From Escarpia spicata (taxonomy: Eukaryota > Annelida > Polychaeta > Sabellida > Siboglinidae), in assembly GCA_963995525.1 (NCBI GenBank), contig OZ023217.1:24988099-25052098 (forward strand): a stretch of 64,000 bases of DNA, written 5' to 3'. A program made the position numbers and the translations under genes. Positions 13,030-26,002 of this stretch are shown one piece after another (the stretch's first letter is position 1; each line of letters begins with the position of its first letter). The notes below the pieces were generated by a model. The model was given only the letters and a program-made list of their open reading frames with translations. It searched no databases and was not told the DNA's origin.

Positions 13030-13180
13030 GGCCGGTTTCATGAAGCGTACTTAAAGTTACGCAACTACTTAGCGTCACGTCTTTGTGTAAACTCCTATGT
13101 TCGCTTATATTTAAAAAAATCATAATCATTTACTAATCTTAGCGTTAAGAACGTTCTTAGCCGCTTCATGTAACCGGCCC
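13030..13180. mobile_element. short MITE with GGCCGGTT termini
   Basis: About 150 bp bounded by GGCCGGTTTCATGAAGCG on the left and its near-inverse CGCTTCATGTAACCGGCC on the right. A second matching block inside (TTAGCG near 13070 and TTAGCGTTAAG near 13138) extends the arms. It has no coding capacity. The end sequence resembles Harbinger-type MITEs, but I cannot confirm a target duplication. Confidence 0.5.
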
Positions 13181-15227
13181 GTAGAGTGCGCACATAGAGA
13201 CGCGACTGCCTTCTCTGAAATCTAATTATAGACAGCGCCTCTCGCCCGGCCGTGTCCGTCGAATCGGACGTTCTAGTCGTAAACACAACACTCGACGAAA
13301 TGTGTGCAGGCGGTCTCCTCCCATATAAACCCGGGTATTTAGTTTACGTAGGCGAGAGCATGTAGAAGATCAAAGGGTAGAAACTGACAGGTGAGTAGCA
13401 TCGCAAAATTGACTTACATGCCTTAATAACGGAGACTAATGCACCCTTTGGAATTGTAGTGAGGAGGTTTTGTAGATGTACGTTCCAAGTCATCTCGTAT
13501 GAAAGCCGTGTTTACGTGAGTGCAGTCGCGGCTGCTGCGTATTTCACACACAAAAGATACATACAATTGACAACTGGTGTAAACATCGGTATGTAATTAC
13601 TGAGTATTAATTGACTGCGAACAATGTTAATGCTCGGAGCTTCGTGTGACGTGGGTGGTTTGTCTTTCAGCGCACAGCGGACCAGCGTCCACACAAAAGG
13701 GACGCTCATTTCCACGGGCTACTTAGAGCATCTATCCGTCCTACCGTCGTCATCATTGCGGCAAGGGAACGTCGTGTATCGTAGGTGTGTATAAGACGTA
13801 CTGCCACGTTTACAACCTTGTCCACAAAGCACCTGTCAACCAACCAAGTATGCTGGGTATCGTTGTGGCGTTCACACCGGGCATCACGTCTTCAGGCTCC
13901 GGTGTCGGGTGTGACCAATTGACCCGGACGTAGTCGTAGACTACAGTCTGGATATTATCTGTGGTCATCGGGCATCGGCACGGTAATGGTATTGCATTAT
14001 TTCAACTAAGTCGAGAGCATTGTGCGCTGAATGTATAGTTTATTATATTGTGTATTTGCATTATTTCTGGCAGGGCATGGACATGATGTAATTTAGCAAC
14101 TATATTTGTGAATAATGTGAACACAGTTACTGGTAGTACTTCTCTGCAATATTATCGTACGCAGTATATTGAGAATATGTACATTCTTAATCATCGAATG
14201 TATAAAAACCAGATCATCACCCATGCACCGTACGCGCGCAATTAAATTACTTTGATCTAGTGACATTGTTCGGACCACTTGCTGCGTGAAAGGTCCGCAA
14301 TGTATGTTGGAAGCATTGTCATAATGACATTATAACTTCATACTTCAATTCCAATATCCCACACATACGCCATTCGGTTCACATCTACCAATGTTCACGA
14401 TGCTTAAACCCCAATGCGTGTATGGTCTGTCGATGCCGCGATGTTTACGTACCATCAAGCTGCTCGCTGGAGCGGTTATTGATCGTCTGGAGACAGCTGT
14501 GAGCTGGTTGCGTCATTGCTTTATGAGCTTGCCGGAGGCCAACATGTGGTCATAGGCTATGGGGGTCACCTATCTCTCTCGGAGCCTCGTTAATGGATAG
14601 AGGGGCCGTCCACGAAGCACTGTATATAATCATAAATTTGCTGCTTTATTAACATGGGTTACGACAACGGCGATAGCGTGTTACTGATAAGCGTTTGACG
14701 TAACATGCCCGGTAACCATAGGTAACTAATAAGGTCAGCTTCCTAGTGCTAAGGAATTATATGGAATATGAAAATGAGTGGGTCCTTACCAACCGCTTGC
14801 ATAGCAACAGAGTAGTTACTGAATATAACGCCTCAAAATATTCACGCTAATTGGCCTTGGATTATATTCATGTTTTCTCCTGTGATTTCTTTGAAACGTA
14901 GCGTTTACATTCTTTCTCACAAATTCAAACAAAGTACAATAATTTATGTGTTGTGAAATTATAACTAAATTCGTAGCAAAATTCTTCGAGCAAAAAAACG
15001 ATAATAGTTTCCAATTGGAAGAATAATTGCGCATACCTGTTCACATGGCCCCACCTTACTAATGCCATCACTGATCACCAGCGTGCTCTAGCACTAGGTT
15101 CTGAGGTCATACACTCAATCAATCAACGTACTTCTCTCAACTTTTGCTTCGCACTGTGAGGCTCTGTATTGCTCGCGTCAACAAATCACATCAGTGTTTA
15201 GACAGTCAATATTATCGTCAGGTAGCA
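13181..15227. other. unassigned DNA
   Basis: About 2 kb of mixed-composition sequence without a supported gene or recognisable repeat. Confidence 0.4.
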
Positions 15228-15863
15228 TCTCGCTATAACCAAGCAGACGACGGAAATAAATAGTTTATATGGAATACCATTATTCATATGGGTTAGGATT
15301 ATTATTGTAATTATTTATGGATAGAGTATCTATGGTTGGTTAGGATTGTATACATCGCATAATTAGTATAACCAATCAGACTATGGGAATAAATAGTTAG
15401 TATGAAATTGTCTTATTAATTAGTTATTAAGGTTATTATTTTTATATATGGTTGGGGTTAGGGTAATCGTTGGAACCGATCTAAAATTAGAATGACACTA
15501 TTCGCGCTCGTGCTCTCCATGAACTTGTCGCTGACACGACTAGGTTTATCAATAACATCAGTCTGGTGTCAATAGCTTTGTTTTTAATCTTTATGTAACC
15601 CTTATTACCAAGATACCCTACTCCATATAAAGCTTCGTATCGCTTGCCCGGACACCCCGATCTCCCACCAAGCGAGACGCACTTCATGGATGGCCCCAAA
15701 CACATAGAAATTGGAAAATCGGGAAAAATGTAGGGGCAGTGTTTTGAACCTAATACTAGTGTCTCGAGGATACGTTCAAAACACTACGAGAGTGTTTTGA
15801 AAGAACACTAAAAACACTACGGTATTGTTTTTGAGGGGTAGTGCTTTCAACTTACTACACCGG
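15228..15863. mobile_element. TIR/array element, copy B (5' part missing)
   Basis: The 15228-15480 part repeats the array words AATCAGACTATGGGAATAAA and ATTATTATTGTAATTA. The 15490-15863 part matches the right end of copy A over about 300 bp, including CGCTTGCCCGGA, CCACCAAGCGAGACG and the terminal CAACTTACTACACCGG. The left terminus seen at 8882 is not present. CAAAACACTAC words recur near the end as in copy A. Confidence 0.6.
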
Positions 15864-16843
15864 CAACTATAGCCCATTGCATTAGAAATACACAAACGAT
15901 TCACGTCGATTCACGTCCAAACTGGCCGTGCTTTATATTTATATAATTATTGCCTTCATTTGCAATGACTGAAACTAAAAAAATGAACCCAATCGTATGC
16001 CGACAATTCGTACAGTTTTATTTTATGAATTCGGCAATACGTTGTAACAATGGTATTCAACTATCATCTGAGCTATTGGCGGCCGATGGCAGTAGTTTTA
16101 GAAATCGACGGGTCAGCGCCGTCAATCATGAACTTGCTGCGAACGAAACTAGATTCCCGCCCGCGATCGCTTCCGATCGAAAGACCGCGTCGTCTGCAGA
16201 CTTGTACCGTAGTAGATCAATACGTGTATTGACTTATTGTCAAAATGCTGATTAGAAAAATACAAAATTATGGAAAGGGAGAACATGGTCCTTGGTTCGA
16301 AGTGCGATCTAGGCAAGGTCACGACGGGTGCCAATCTCATTAAAGCGTTGAACAAATAAATGCATTTTGTATTTCGACCGCATGTCTCCTAGTAACTCTT
16401 GCTGCATAAGGACAAAACAAGCGCTCTGTGTACGGCAGCAGTTGCCAATGATTTTGTGTCAAACATCGTTTGGGTATATTTGGGAAATGTGTCGCTTATT
16501 ATCTTGAAAATGTCCAATCCACGGTGAGGAAGAAATCAACACAAACGAAGACTTCATTTCCTGAATGATGATGCAGTGGAACCTCTTTACCCGCCTACTC
16601 ATCCCGGCTCGACGCAACGTGCTTCGTTGGACCGGATACAGGCCGGACCACTTTCGATAGCACTGCTACGCCTCTGTCAGACACCACATATATGGGAATT
16701 AATTAATGATGTTCTTGCTAGTTTAAATAACAGGGGAAGGCGACTTTAGCAATATTGATAGAAACACGTTACGCTTATCCATGTAAACAGCGAAATGCGC
16801 ACGACGATGACTGTTCACTTGCGCACGTGTGATTGCAGGTACT
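15864..16843. other. upstream region of MCT-A
   Basis: No TATA box or initiator could be assigned. A splice-acceptor-like TGATTGCAG at 16830-16838 lies just before the chosen start codon, so a non-coding first exon probably sits upstream, but I cannot place it. Confidence 0.35.
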
Positions 16844-19800
16844 ATGGCCGACACATACACAGACAGAATGGACAAATCTAACGAAGCAGAACACTCCGAG
16901 AACGACTACGTTCCCCCTACTGACACTCCACCAACGCCACCCGACGGTGGATATGGATGGATGATCCTATTTGCTTCCTTCATCTGTAACATGTTGGTCG
17001 ATGGCGTGTGTTTTACCTTTGGGCTGTTCTACCTGGAGTTCCTGCGGTACTACGGCGAGAGCAAGGCGAAGACCGCGTGGGTCGGCTCGATCTTGAATGG
17101 CATGTATCTCACAATGGGTACGTAAACATTTTTCCTTCATCGTTGGCTGCGTCAATATCAAACAATCTATTAAGTAGACTCATTTTACAATTCCATATCA
17201 CGCCGCTTTGTACACAAAATATTTGATCGAACTGATTTTATACATTTATCCAAAGTTATGATTTACTTTTAACTACTTTATGTGCCCACTATGGTGATGA
17301 CTAAATGTAATAATTACAGCAACGTCGAGTCAGGTTTCTCTTCGTCATCAACCCACGTGACACGTTGTGATTGCTCGTGTGTCCGACTACGAATATATTC
17401 TGTTTAAATTTCGACTTCAGTCCAACATTTGGTTGCGAACACTACTTACATAACACACGCTAATAGACAGTACCAGGGGCGTATTTATTTTAGATCATAA
17501 GACACTTTTGGTAATTCATTTTGTCTATACATCTCCTGTGCAACCCATTGTGCCGCTACATTGTAGCACAGAAAATTACAATATATTTATGTCCCCTCTT
17601 AGCCTCCGTTTTCCGAGCTCCTAGATACGCCCCGGATGCCCGGTTATTATGTTATGTTACCGTTGTCGCACCGTCACCTGTGGAACCAGTTTTGTCGGGT
17701 GTCTATCTGAACGTATAAAACTATATTGGTTGATTGATCGATTGATCAATCAATTGACTGATTGTTTATTTAGACAATGGACGTATGTCTGTCGTTGCCA
17801 GGCCCAATCGCCGGAGCGCTGGCTCACACGTTCGGCTGTCGCGCCGTTACCATTGCTGGCAGTCTGCTCGCCACCCTGTCTTACTTCATCAGTGTATATT
17901 CCTCAAACTTAAACGTGTTGATTGTCACGTATGGCGCATTGGGAGGTGAGTTGCACGTACATACCTATAGTCCATATGACATCACAGGGTCTTCAACTAA
18001 ACACAAATAGAAATTAACACTTAGCCGAAGCACAAGACAAACCCCCGTATTACACTTATTGATAAAGTAGTTAACACGAAATTGAAACAAGTTTTTCAGA
18101 AATTTTAGTTTACTGTGCACCTGTACGTGTCTAGATGTCACTGATTACCTGTACGTGTATAGATGTCACTGTTTACCTGTACGTGTCTAGATGTCACTGT
18201 GTACCTGTCCCGTGTCAAGATGTCACTGTGTACCCGTGTCATTGTTAACTTATGCACATGTGTGGTTGGTCGGATATCGTTCTTAGTTGTCTCGCTGATG
18301 ACGGTTTTTTGTAAATGGTTCCCAATACTGTTGTGGCCAAAGCAACGAAATCCAGCTGAACACAACAACAGTATGTAACTAAATACTGCCATATAATTCT
18401 ACACCAGAGATAAGAAGTAATAGGTTGCCTCTAAATGTTTTACGTTGTTCCTCGCGCATTTTCGGGCGTGCACATCTACAGCAAATGTTAGCAAATACAA
18501 ACGAAAAACATATTTATATATATATCTGCTTCTTATATGTTGAACTATACCCTATAAGAGTTAATTAAAATACTACGTGTTGACACTCGTTACAGGAATC
18601 GGCTTTGGCCTGATGTATCTGCCGTCTATCGTTATGGTGGGATTCTACTTCGAGAAGCGGCGAGCGTTCGCAACGGGCATCGCGGTGTGCGGCTCAGGCA
18701 TGGGCGCCTTCGTGTTTGCGCCCCTCTGTGACTGGCTGCTCGCCAAGTACGGCTGGAAGGGTGCCACTTGGATTATCGCCGGGATAGTGCTCAACGGGGT
18801 CGTTGTCGGAGCTCTCTTCCGGCCGCTGGTAGAGGAACAACAACGCAGTCGCCCGTGCAACACAGAATCATGTCTTCCGGAAACAGTCGTCAACCATATA
18901 ACCCGTCACAAACGGCGCGGTAACAGCATTGACGAAGTGTTGCTACACCGGAAGTCCAACTCGAACGGAGATGCGAGACCGGAAGGAGGCTCGATGCGGA
19001 CGTTGCTCGCACCGGAAGTGAACTGCAACAAGGGTGACATGTTCTTGGAACTCTCCAAGAGCGTCGATCACATCACTCCAGCGCGACAGGGCGAGTACCA
19101 AAGAGACAGGCAGCTGAAGCAGAATGATCTGTTGAGACGGAAAGATATATTTTACAGCGGTAGCTTGTTAGCTCTGCCCGTATACACGTCGTCAACTGAG
19201 GTAAACGGAGACGTCGCTGGCATGCGCAAGACAGGCAACACACTGACGGCTGTCATCGACACGTTACGGCGGATGATCGACTTCTCCTTGCTGAGGAATC
19301 CCGTCTTTTGTGTCTACGGCTTGTCATGCTTTCTGTGCATGACAGGTAAACGGTCTAACCTGCATTTAAATATATAATGTGCATTGGCCGCTCGATATAA
19401 GGACTCCTGATATAAGACTAAGTTCAAACAAGTTCCATAGAACGAATGTCCAATGTATGCTTACAGACAGTTTCCACAAAATGATTGTGTATACCTATTT
19501 GAAAAACACTTCGGTCATTATTTAATTTCGACGCATTATTCTACATTATGTTGCCTAGTCCTCCTGCGTTGTGCACTACCCAGACCTTCACCGTGTTCAT
19601 TGCAGGGTTTTTTGTGCCATTCATCTACCTTCCTGACAACGCCATCGGACTGGGAATACCCCACGAGAAGGCCGCCTTCCTGCTGTCTATCATCGGCATC
19701 GCCAACACACTGACGCGGGTGGCGACGGGCTGGGTGTCCGACAGGCCGTGGGCTGACTGTCTCTTCATCAACAATACAGCCCTTGTCGTCGGCGGCCTCG

Positions 19801-19891
19801 CCACCATGTTGTGTCCCTTCTGCACCAACTACACGCTGTTGACCGTCTACGCTGCGGTCTTCGGTGCTTCTATAGGTAAATGTTAATATAG

Positions 19892-19956
<65 letters not shown>

Positions 19957-21196
19957 TGTGCGTGTGTGTGTGTGTTTGCGCGCGCGTATGTGTGTCTGTA
20001 CATGTGTGTGCGCATGTGCGCGTATGCGCGTGTGCGCGTGTGCGCGTGTGCGCGTGTGCGCGTGTGTGTGCGTGTGTGTGTGAGAGATTATTTTATTAAA
20101 TGCTTTTGTAATATAGAGCAGAAAGATATTGTTATTTCACGCAGAATTTATATATATAAAGTGTACTTGAAGATTACCGTGAGAACATGCTCATAGAAAC
20201 ATCTTGTGTTTTTACCGACCGAACAGAATTTATGATAATATAACGCACGTTTTTACTTAGAAATGGCTGAAATAAATGTATTCTTTATACTCAAAGACTT
20301 TATTTTCTGGCAATAGCTCAAGCAGATAAGTTTGTAATGAGATTGCAACAATATTACACACCATACGTGAGATGTAATCATATGATTATTATTTGATTGA
20401 ACAACGACGGCCTGGCTTCTGTTTCATACAGCCGTCTTTGTCTCGCTGCGCTCCATAATCATGGTCGAACTGATGGGCATCGATCGACTGACCAACGCAT
20501 TCGGACTGGTGACATTGTGTCAAGGGATGTCTTCATTCATCGGTGCTCCCATATCAGGTACAGCCACGCCCGAGCAGTGCGTCCGTAGTTACAGCTGTCT
20601 AGGCGTAGTGTTATCTTCATGTGCGGACGATCAAGCTAACGGAGCAACATATACGGGCAATTAGACAGATACGCATAAACAAACAAACAAATAAACAAGC
20701 CACACATACACACATACTCGTATGTACGCATGCACACATACACAACAACAACAACAACACATATACACATGTGACAGCACACATATGACATACATACGCA
20801 CACACATACACAAGGCACGCACGCACGCACGCACGCACAGACACACACACACACACAAACACACAAGATGCACAGGGCAAATATGACAATACGGACATAG
20901 AGGACACACAACTCAGGACACCTGATGATGCACCCACAGGACACATGATGACAATACACATCCATACACGTACGCATTAAGGCAATATACATAACGATAT
21001 TAATGGACTATTGCAATTGTTTGTTTCAGGTGCGCTCTATGACGCGACAGGAAACTATGACTTATCATTTTACGTGGCTGGTTCAACTTTGATGTTGGCC
21101 GGACTTATATGTTGTCCGTTGCGCCGCCTAACGAACTGGCAGCGTCAACGAACACTACAAAAGGAAAGCGAAGTTGTGTATCGAGATTCGTGTTGA
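16844..21196 (+). CDS. SLC16-family monocarboxylate transporter-like protein A (six coding exons)
   Basis: Plasma-membrane carrier of the MFS/SLC16 (MCT) family; members move monocarboxylates or other small organic solutes, often with protons, but the substrate here is not predictable. Coding exons: 16844-17117, 17802-17945, 18596-19345, 19606-19875, 20432-20557, 21030-21196. They have GT-AG borders, all introns are phase 1, and they total 1731 nt (576 aa). Residues 34-39 are DGGYGW, the MCT signature at TM1. [11 protein letters not shown] near residue 157 is the second MCT signature. A long polar loop between TM6 and TM7 carries [15 protein letters not shown]. The loop and SDRPWAD motif suggest an MCT12/14-like invertebrate clade. 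ATG 16844 is preferred because TGATTGCAG before it looks like an acceptor; ATG 16829 would be intronic. A polyadenylation signal AATAAA lies at 21208. Its paralogue is at 45.8 kb. Confidence 0.93.
17474..17634. mobile_element. hAT-like MITE in MCT-A intron 1
   Basis: A 160-bp segment begins CAGGGGCGTATTTA and ends with the inverse TAGATACGCCCCG, typical of short hAT-derived MITE ends. No convincing 8-bp target duplication is visible, so the call is tentative. Confidence 0.35.
18115..18240. repeat. 28-bp tandem repeat in MCT-A intron 2
   Basis: About four to five imperfect copies of a unit containing GATGTCACTGTTTACCTGTA and CGTGTCTA lie within intron 2 of MCT-A. Confidence 0.75.
19892..20086. 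repeat. GT/GA/GC microsatellite cluster in MCT-A intron 4
   Basis: A GT run (19892-19903), a GA run (19903-19954) and then mixed GT/GC alternating purine-pyrimidine sequence up to 20082. They begin 16 bases after the splice donor at 19876. The GC/GT part is alternating purine-pyrimidine and could adopt Z-form. Open frames over it are artefacts. Confidence 0.9.
20676..20880. repeat. CA-rich simple sequence in MCT-A intron 5
   Basis: Degenerate ACAC/CACG/ACAA repeats across 20676-20870. Minus-strand Cys/Val-rich open frames over this stretch are artefacts. Confidence 0.8.
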
Positions 21197-21207
21197 CGTA
21201 TTTGTGA

Positions 21208-21213
21208 AATAAA
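21208..21213 (+). terminator. polyadenylation signal of MCT-A
   Basis: AATAAA lies 11 bases after the TGA stop at 21194-21196. It is very close to the stop, which would imply a short 3' UTR. Confidence 0.5.
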
Positions 21214-21584
21214 CATGCATTTGTCAACAAATACTGTATGCAATACGTGTCAATGTCAGCCTTAAGAATGTGTCAGTTTGATCATCAACGTAGTAGTCAC
21301 CATTCCTGTTTCTAGAGAGATATCCCGCATTCTTGAGTTTTCATGATACGTTCTAATTCACATTTTATAAAACTAATTTTGTTTTCCTTTTATCATTTGC
21401 CTCACTCATATTATATTTAACGCGTCATAGGTCTAGCTAAGTCTTCTAACGTTGTTAAACAAATATTTATATTGTTTCATTTTATAAATAGAGCTGCCTT
21501 GGTCTGCGCCTATGTGGCTGCACCTATAGACACTATACGGATATATTGCGGATTTTACAAGTTCTAGCCAATCTACAGCACTCA

Positions 21585-21587
<3 letters not shown>

Positions 21588-21656
<69 letters not shown>
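21588..21656. repeat. TA microsatellite
   Basis: About 34 TA dinucleotides, just upstream of the 5' part of the CR1-like LINE. Confidence 0.95.
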
Positions 21657-21658
<2 letters not shown>

Positions 21659-21659
21659 G

Positions 21660-22229
21660 AATACACCAAGAGGACACTGGACTAAGTGTTTTTTCAAGTG
21701 TTTGTGACTTTTTACTATTTTAACCGACTTACATTTTACATTTGCGATTGCACCTGTGTGACATTGACAAGCTAGTGATCAGTCATGTGTGACCCGGACA
21801 AAGTGAACATTGTTTACACGCCCATGAACCAACACAGCCTGTACCGGTTACGGCCCAGCGGTCACAGTCACATTCGGCTCAACAATGCTGCCTGGAGAGC
21901 TGCTTGTGAAGTGGGGGTGGCACTCCATCGGCCTACCCATCGAGGTTGTCGTGGGAGTGCACGCAAACAACGATCGATACATGTACTTGTGTCAGCGCGA
22001 CCAACAGCATCCGTTAAGCCTGTACCTCGAGCACGCTACCTAAAGTGTATCAGCACAAGCACACCATCGCCATCACTGAAACTTGTTTTACTGAACACTA
22101 GATCTATCTGCAACAAAGTATATGTTGTGAGCGAGACGTTACTAGACGCTGATGCCGACATCTCCTTCTTCACAGAGACCTGGCTGCGAGATGAGCATGA
22201 AGACATCGTCAACGATTTAACACTGCCGG
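21660..22229 (+). mobile_element. CR1-like LINE, 5' half (endonuclease N-terminus)
   Basis: An open frame from 21785 runs through LVLLNTRSICNKVYVVSET, DADISFFTETWL and DIVNDLTLP, the first two blocks of the apurinic endonuclease-like domain at the start of CR1-clade LINE pol proteins. Up to about residue 100 it has a basic, Pro/Ser-rich leader. The frame is interrupted at CCGG (22226-22229) by a 16-kb TIR element. Exactly in phase, the endonuclease continues at 38236 on the far side. This establishes that the two halves are one element split by a later insertion. Confidence 0.85.
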
Positions 22230-22689
22230 TGTACTGGTCTGGAAGGAGGTTCCGGTCTGAGAGTAAGTTCCGGTTCCGTTTTTCGTAGTGCGCATGCGAT
22301 TGTACATGTCAAAGGTTAGCGCCTACTTTCGGCCCGCAGCTGTATGGTCTGAAAGGAGGTTCCGGTCTGAGAGTAAGTTCCGGTTCCGTTTTGCGTACAC
22401 ACAGTACATGTCAAAGGTTAGCGCCTATTTTTTGGCCAGCTTAAGACGGTGTTTGCCGAAAGAATGTGTGATCCAATTATATTATAGTTTACGTTAATGG
22501 TACGGTTACTTTTGTAATTGTTAGTATACATAACAAAACCTCATAATTAGCATAACTTGTAGTTATTTGCAAAAAAATGGTGTTTTATTTTGATGTCATT
22601 GTCTCAGAGCGTTGACGTTGTGTATCTTACGACTTCGTCACACAGAGCTGCAGTTTTCAGAGCTGTTTATACGCACAGCGGGTTTTGTG

Positions 22690-22794
22690 GTAAACACAAA
22701 TCTCCGCATTTTAAATGACATGACACATACTTATCTCCGTCAGTTTGGCATGTATGAAGCTGAAATTTGTTGTATAATCTAGCAGGCCCATTGG
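22690..22794. repeat. 125-bp repeat unit, left remnant
   Basis: Contains ACTTATCTCCGTCAGTTTGG, CATGTATGAAGCTGAAATTT and GGCCCATTGG. It matches the units at 32086-32610 on the other side of the IS3EU-like element, so that transposon inserted into this array. Confidence 0.7.
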
Positions 22795-22987
22795 TACGGT
22801 GGCTGGGAGAGGACATAGCAAAATTTAATTTTTGGGGAGAGGATATAGCAAAATTTATTTTTTTGGAAGAGGATATAGCAACATTTTTTTTTTTTTTTCG
22901 AAAAATATTTTTTATCTCGAGATCTCGACGTTTTATCTCGAGATCTCGAATTCTAAATGCTAGGCTGATCAAAGGACGAAAGCCAGA

Positions 22988-24646
22988 ATGGATGCTACCG
23001 TGAAAAGTCTTTTTGATCTTGGACTAAGTCAGCATGAAATACGGTGTGTTCTATCAAGAAGATTCAGCTGTAGTATAAGTGTAAGACAGTTGAGGCGTGT
23101 CCTCGCCAGGTTGCAATTATATAGGCGGAAATATTTTACTGATTTTGACGAAGTAGTTGACTTTATCCGGAATCAGCTCGCAACCTCAGGGCAATTACAC
23201 GGATATAGGTTCATGCATTTGAAGTGCATTACCAATGGACTTGTGGTCAGTAAAGAGACGGTCAGAATTCTTCTTGGTATTCTTGATCCGGAAGGCGTGG
23301 AACTACGAAGAGCGAGGAGGCTAGTTCGCCGTCTGTACAGTGTCAAAGGGCCGAATTACGTGTGGCACATGGATTCATATGACAAACTTAAGCCGTTTGG
23401 AATCTGCATCAACGGTTGCATAGACGGCTTTTCAAGGTACATTTTGTGGCTGGAAGCATACAGAACAAGCAGTGACCCGGCAGTTATTGGCGGATATTAC
23501 ATCAGAGCTGTTGTCCAAAGATTGTACGTGCAGATCGTGGTACGGAAAATGGACACGTTGAACAAATGCAAACATTTCTTAGAGAGAATGACGAAGGCAA
23601 TGAGGAGCGATCTTTCCAATACGGTCGTAGCACTGCCAACCAAAGAATTGAATCATGGTGGGGAATACTGCGAAAGGAGAATTCCGAGTATTGGATGGCA
23701 CTATTCCATGAGCTACAAGGCCAAGGTCATTTCGGCGGGGAAGAACTGGACAAGGAGTTAGTGAGATTCTGTTTTCTGGATTTGATACAAGTAAGTGAAT
23801 TTAAATCATGGGTTTCAATTCTTATATATGTAGACCCCCTATATAGGCCACTCTTTCTTGTCATATTATAATTCTGTCACACCGTAATCACCCTCACCTC
23901 AATGATGAAGATACAAATGTACATGCAGCCAATGGTACAGTTTGTATATATATATATATATTGTATACTTCTTTCACTCTTTCTTGTCATATTGTAATTC
24001 TGTTACACCGTAATAATTGTTGTTTGCATAAAAATTAGGTATATATACAACTGTATATATATATATATATACAGTTGTATATATACCAAATTTTTATGCA
24101 AACAACAATGGTTGAATTTTGGGGCATACTTGGTACCCCAAGGATATTACTAAAGTTAATTTTGGAAGTATACAAACTGTTCAGTATTGCGTCCCAAAAT
24201 GCACGATCATATTCAAAGAAATCCATATCCGACTATGATGCCTGTGTTTTAAAAATTATTTACATTTCTGTACTATTAATCGGGTCATAAATCAAATAAT
24301 CTTGTCTCTATTTCAGGATGAATTGTGTGAAGTATCTCATCTTTGGAACGTTCACAAGATCAGGAAATACAACAACATGAACCTTAATCACGGACGGCCG
24401 TTTATGATGTACAACATACCTGAGTTGTTTGAAGCTGACGATTATCTTCGTCCAGTGGACCACACCAAGATCAGATTCTGCCAGGAGCAATGTAGATTTA
24501 AATCTGACTATCCATGCGATGAGGACATGTTTGAGCTATGCAGTATCTTGATGGAGGAGAATGGACTTGTTTTCCCACGCAGTCCACACGAGGCTATCCA
24601 TTTGTACAAAACTCTTAGAGACATCGTGAATGTAGCTCTAGCCTAA
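22988..24646 (+). pseudogene. IS3EU-like DDE transposase (integrase-core fold), two exons, one frameshift
   Basis: The N-terminal part (LSQHEIRCVLSRRF) looks like a helix-turn-helix DNA-binding region. It is followed by an rve-type core: WHMDSYDKLKPFG gives the first Asp, RADRGTENGHV the second, and NQRIESWWG the Glu, so the DDE triad is complete. Exon 1 is 22988-23790 (donor GTAAGT), exon 2 is 24317-24646 (acceptor TATTTCAG) ending in a stop. A frame change near 23525, between YIRAVVQ and PKIVRADRG, disrupts exon 1 and probably reflects a small deletion. The product would cut and insert the element ends in the nucleus. The intron contains a 94-bp AT-rich hairpin. Confidence 0.8.
24016..24109. 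repeat. 94-bp near-perfect hairpin in the transposase intron
   Basis: ATTGTTGTTTGCATAAAAAT at the left is mirrored by ATTTTTATGCAAACAACAAT at the right, with a TATATA core, giving arms of about 46 bases with one visible mismatch. Likely a tiny foldback MITE. Confidence 0.75.
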
Positions 24647-24749
24647 AATTACACATTTTGGTGATGACTGTATGTAGAATTACTTCGGATATAAACCGGA
24701 GGTATTGAGTGAATTGTACAACATACACATTACAGTGCCCAGGTAACAG

Positions 24750-25040
24750 ACAGACTTTGGACTAATGTGGTTATATTTTGTGTTATCCCAATGTTGGCAC
24801 CACGACGGTCCAACGGGTGGTTGACCCAACGATGGCCCCAGTTGTTATACCAGAATATATAAATGTCTAATTACGTGTATTTGGTCAGTCGTTGAACCAA
24901 CGTTGGACTAGTGTTGGAACGTTAAGCTCGTTTGACTTGAACATTGTTTTGATTACACAACGTTGGCCCAACAATTATCACCCAACGTCAACGGTACAAT
25001 GGCTGTCCCAAAACGGTACAATGGCTGTCCCAAAACGGTC
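24750..25040. repeat. degenerate CCAACGTTGG-rich repeat
   Basis: Variants of CCAACGTTGG and GTTGACCCAACG recur across this span, and a 22-base direct repeat (ACGGTACAATGGCTGTCCCA plus two bases) occurs twice at 24991-25036. It resembles a degraded foldback MITE. No coding content. Confidence 0.4.
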
Positions 25041-26002
25041 TTGCTATTTGGATGTATACCGTGAAATACGCATTATACAGTGCTACCAGAACTGGTACAT
25101 TTGTCGCTGTTTGTAATGTTTTGATCAATAAATTGATAACTGTTATTAACTGAAGTGTACTGATGTTAGACTCTAGCAGCTAGCTATATCACAGCTTCAC
25201 ACACGTTTACCTATTTATTCTGGGTAAAGCAAAATTCAGTTGATGAATCTGCATGACTTTTAATCAAGAAGAGACCTGTCTAAATTCTTTAGTATATGAC
25301 ATTTTGATGAAACGCTGATGTTGTCTCAGTTATGGAATATTCAAGACTTTCTGAAATCCAAGATTTATATAATGGTGTGTGTGTGTGTGCGTGTAATTTT
25401 TCCGTATCAAAATGCTTTATAAATTTAACATAATGAAATTGTGCTTTGATTACTGATTAATTTTAGTGTGACACCCCTAGTATAAATTGAATGAATAAGG
25501 AAAAAGCAAACAATCAATATTTATCGATTAACTGCTTTATTAATTATTGTTCAATTATGTGTACGTAACACACATTAAACAAACCCTAAATTACCAATTA
25601 ATAATGCTTTAACTGAAACTTCGGATTACGTTGGTAAGCTAATTAACATTTTACCACACACCCGGAATACTTTCGTGTTTGCTTATGTTCAACTGCGCAT
25701 GCTGTTCATTGTAAAACGCGAACGTAATTAAACGAAACGGTTCCTGGGAGAGGACATAGCAAAAAGACATAGCAAAAAGAGCGATTGCCGTCCATTGTAA
25801 CATGCGAACGTAATTAAACGAAACACTTATTGCCAGGCAGCAAGTCCATGTATGGTCCGTGGGCCCATATTATGAGGGCTGGCCTGTAGGATTCTACATT
25901 CGGGATCCATGTGAGACCCATATGCCTATGTGTCAACTGCATGTCTCGTTGCCGTGTTAAACACGCTGATGACGGTGTGCAGTGGCCCACATTTCGGTTC
26001 TA
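25041..26002. other. spacer inside IS3EU-like element
   Basis: AT-rich and non-coding. It includes a stray copy of the element's subterminal unit (CTGGGAGAGGACATAGCAAA) at 25745-25785, suggesting internal rearrangement. Confidence 0.5.

Noticed and set aside
16829..16843. Upstream ATG of MCT-A as the start codon
   Set aside because: It overlaps a TGATTGCAG acceptor; the ATG at 16844 follows directly and aligns with the start of the paralogue.
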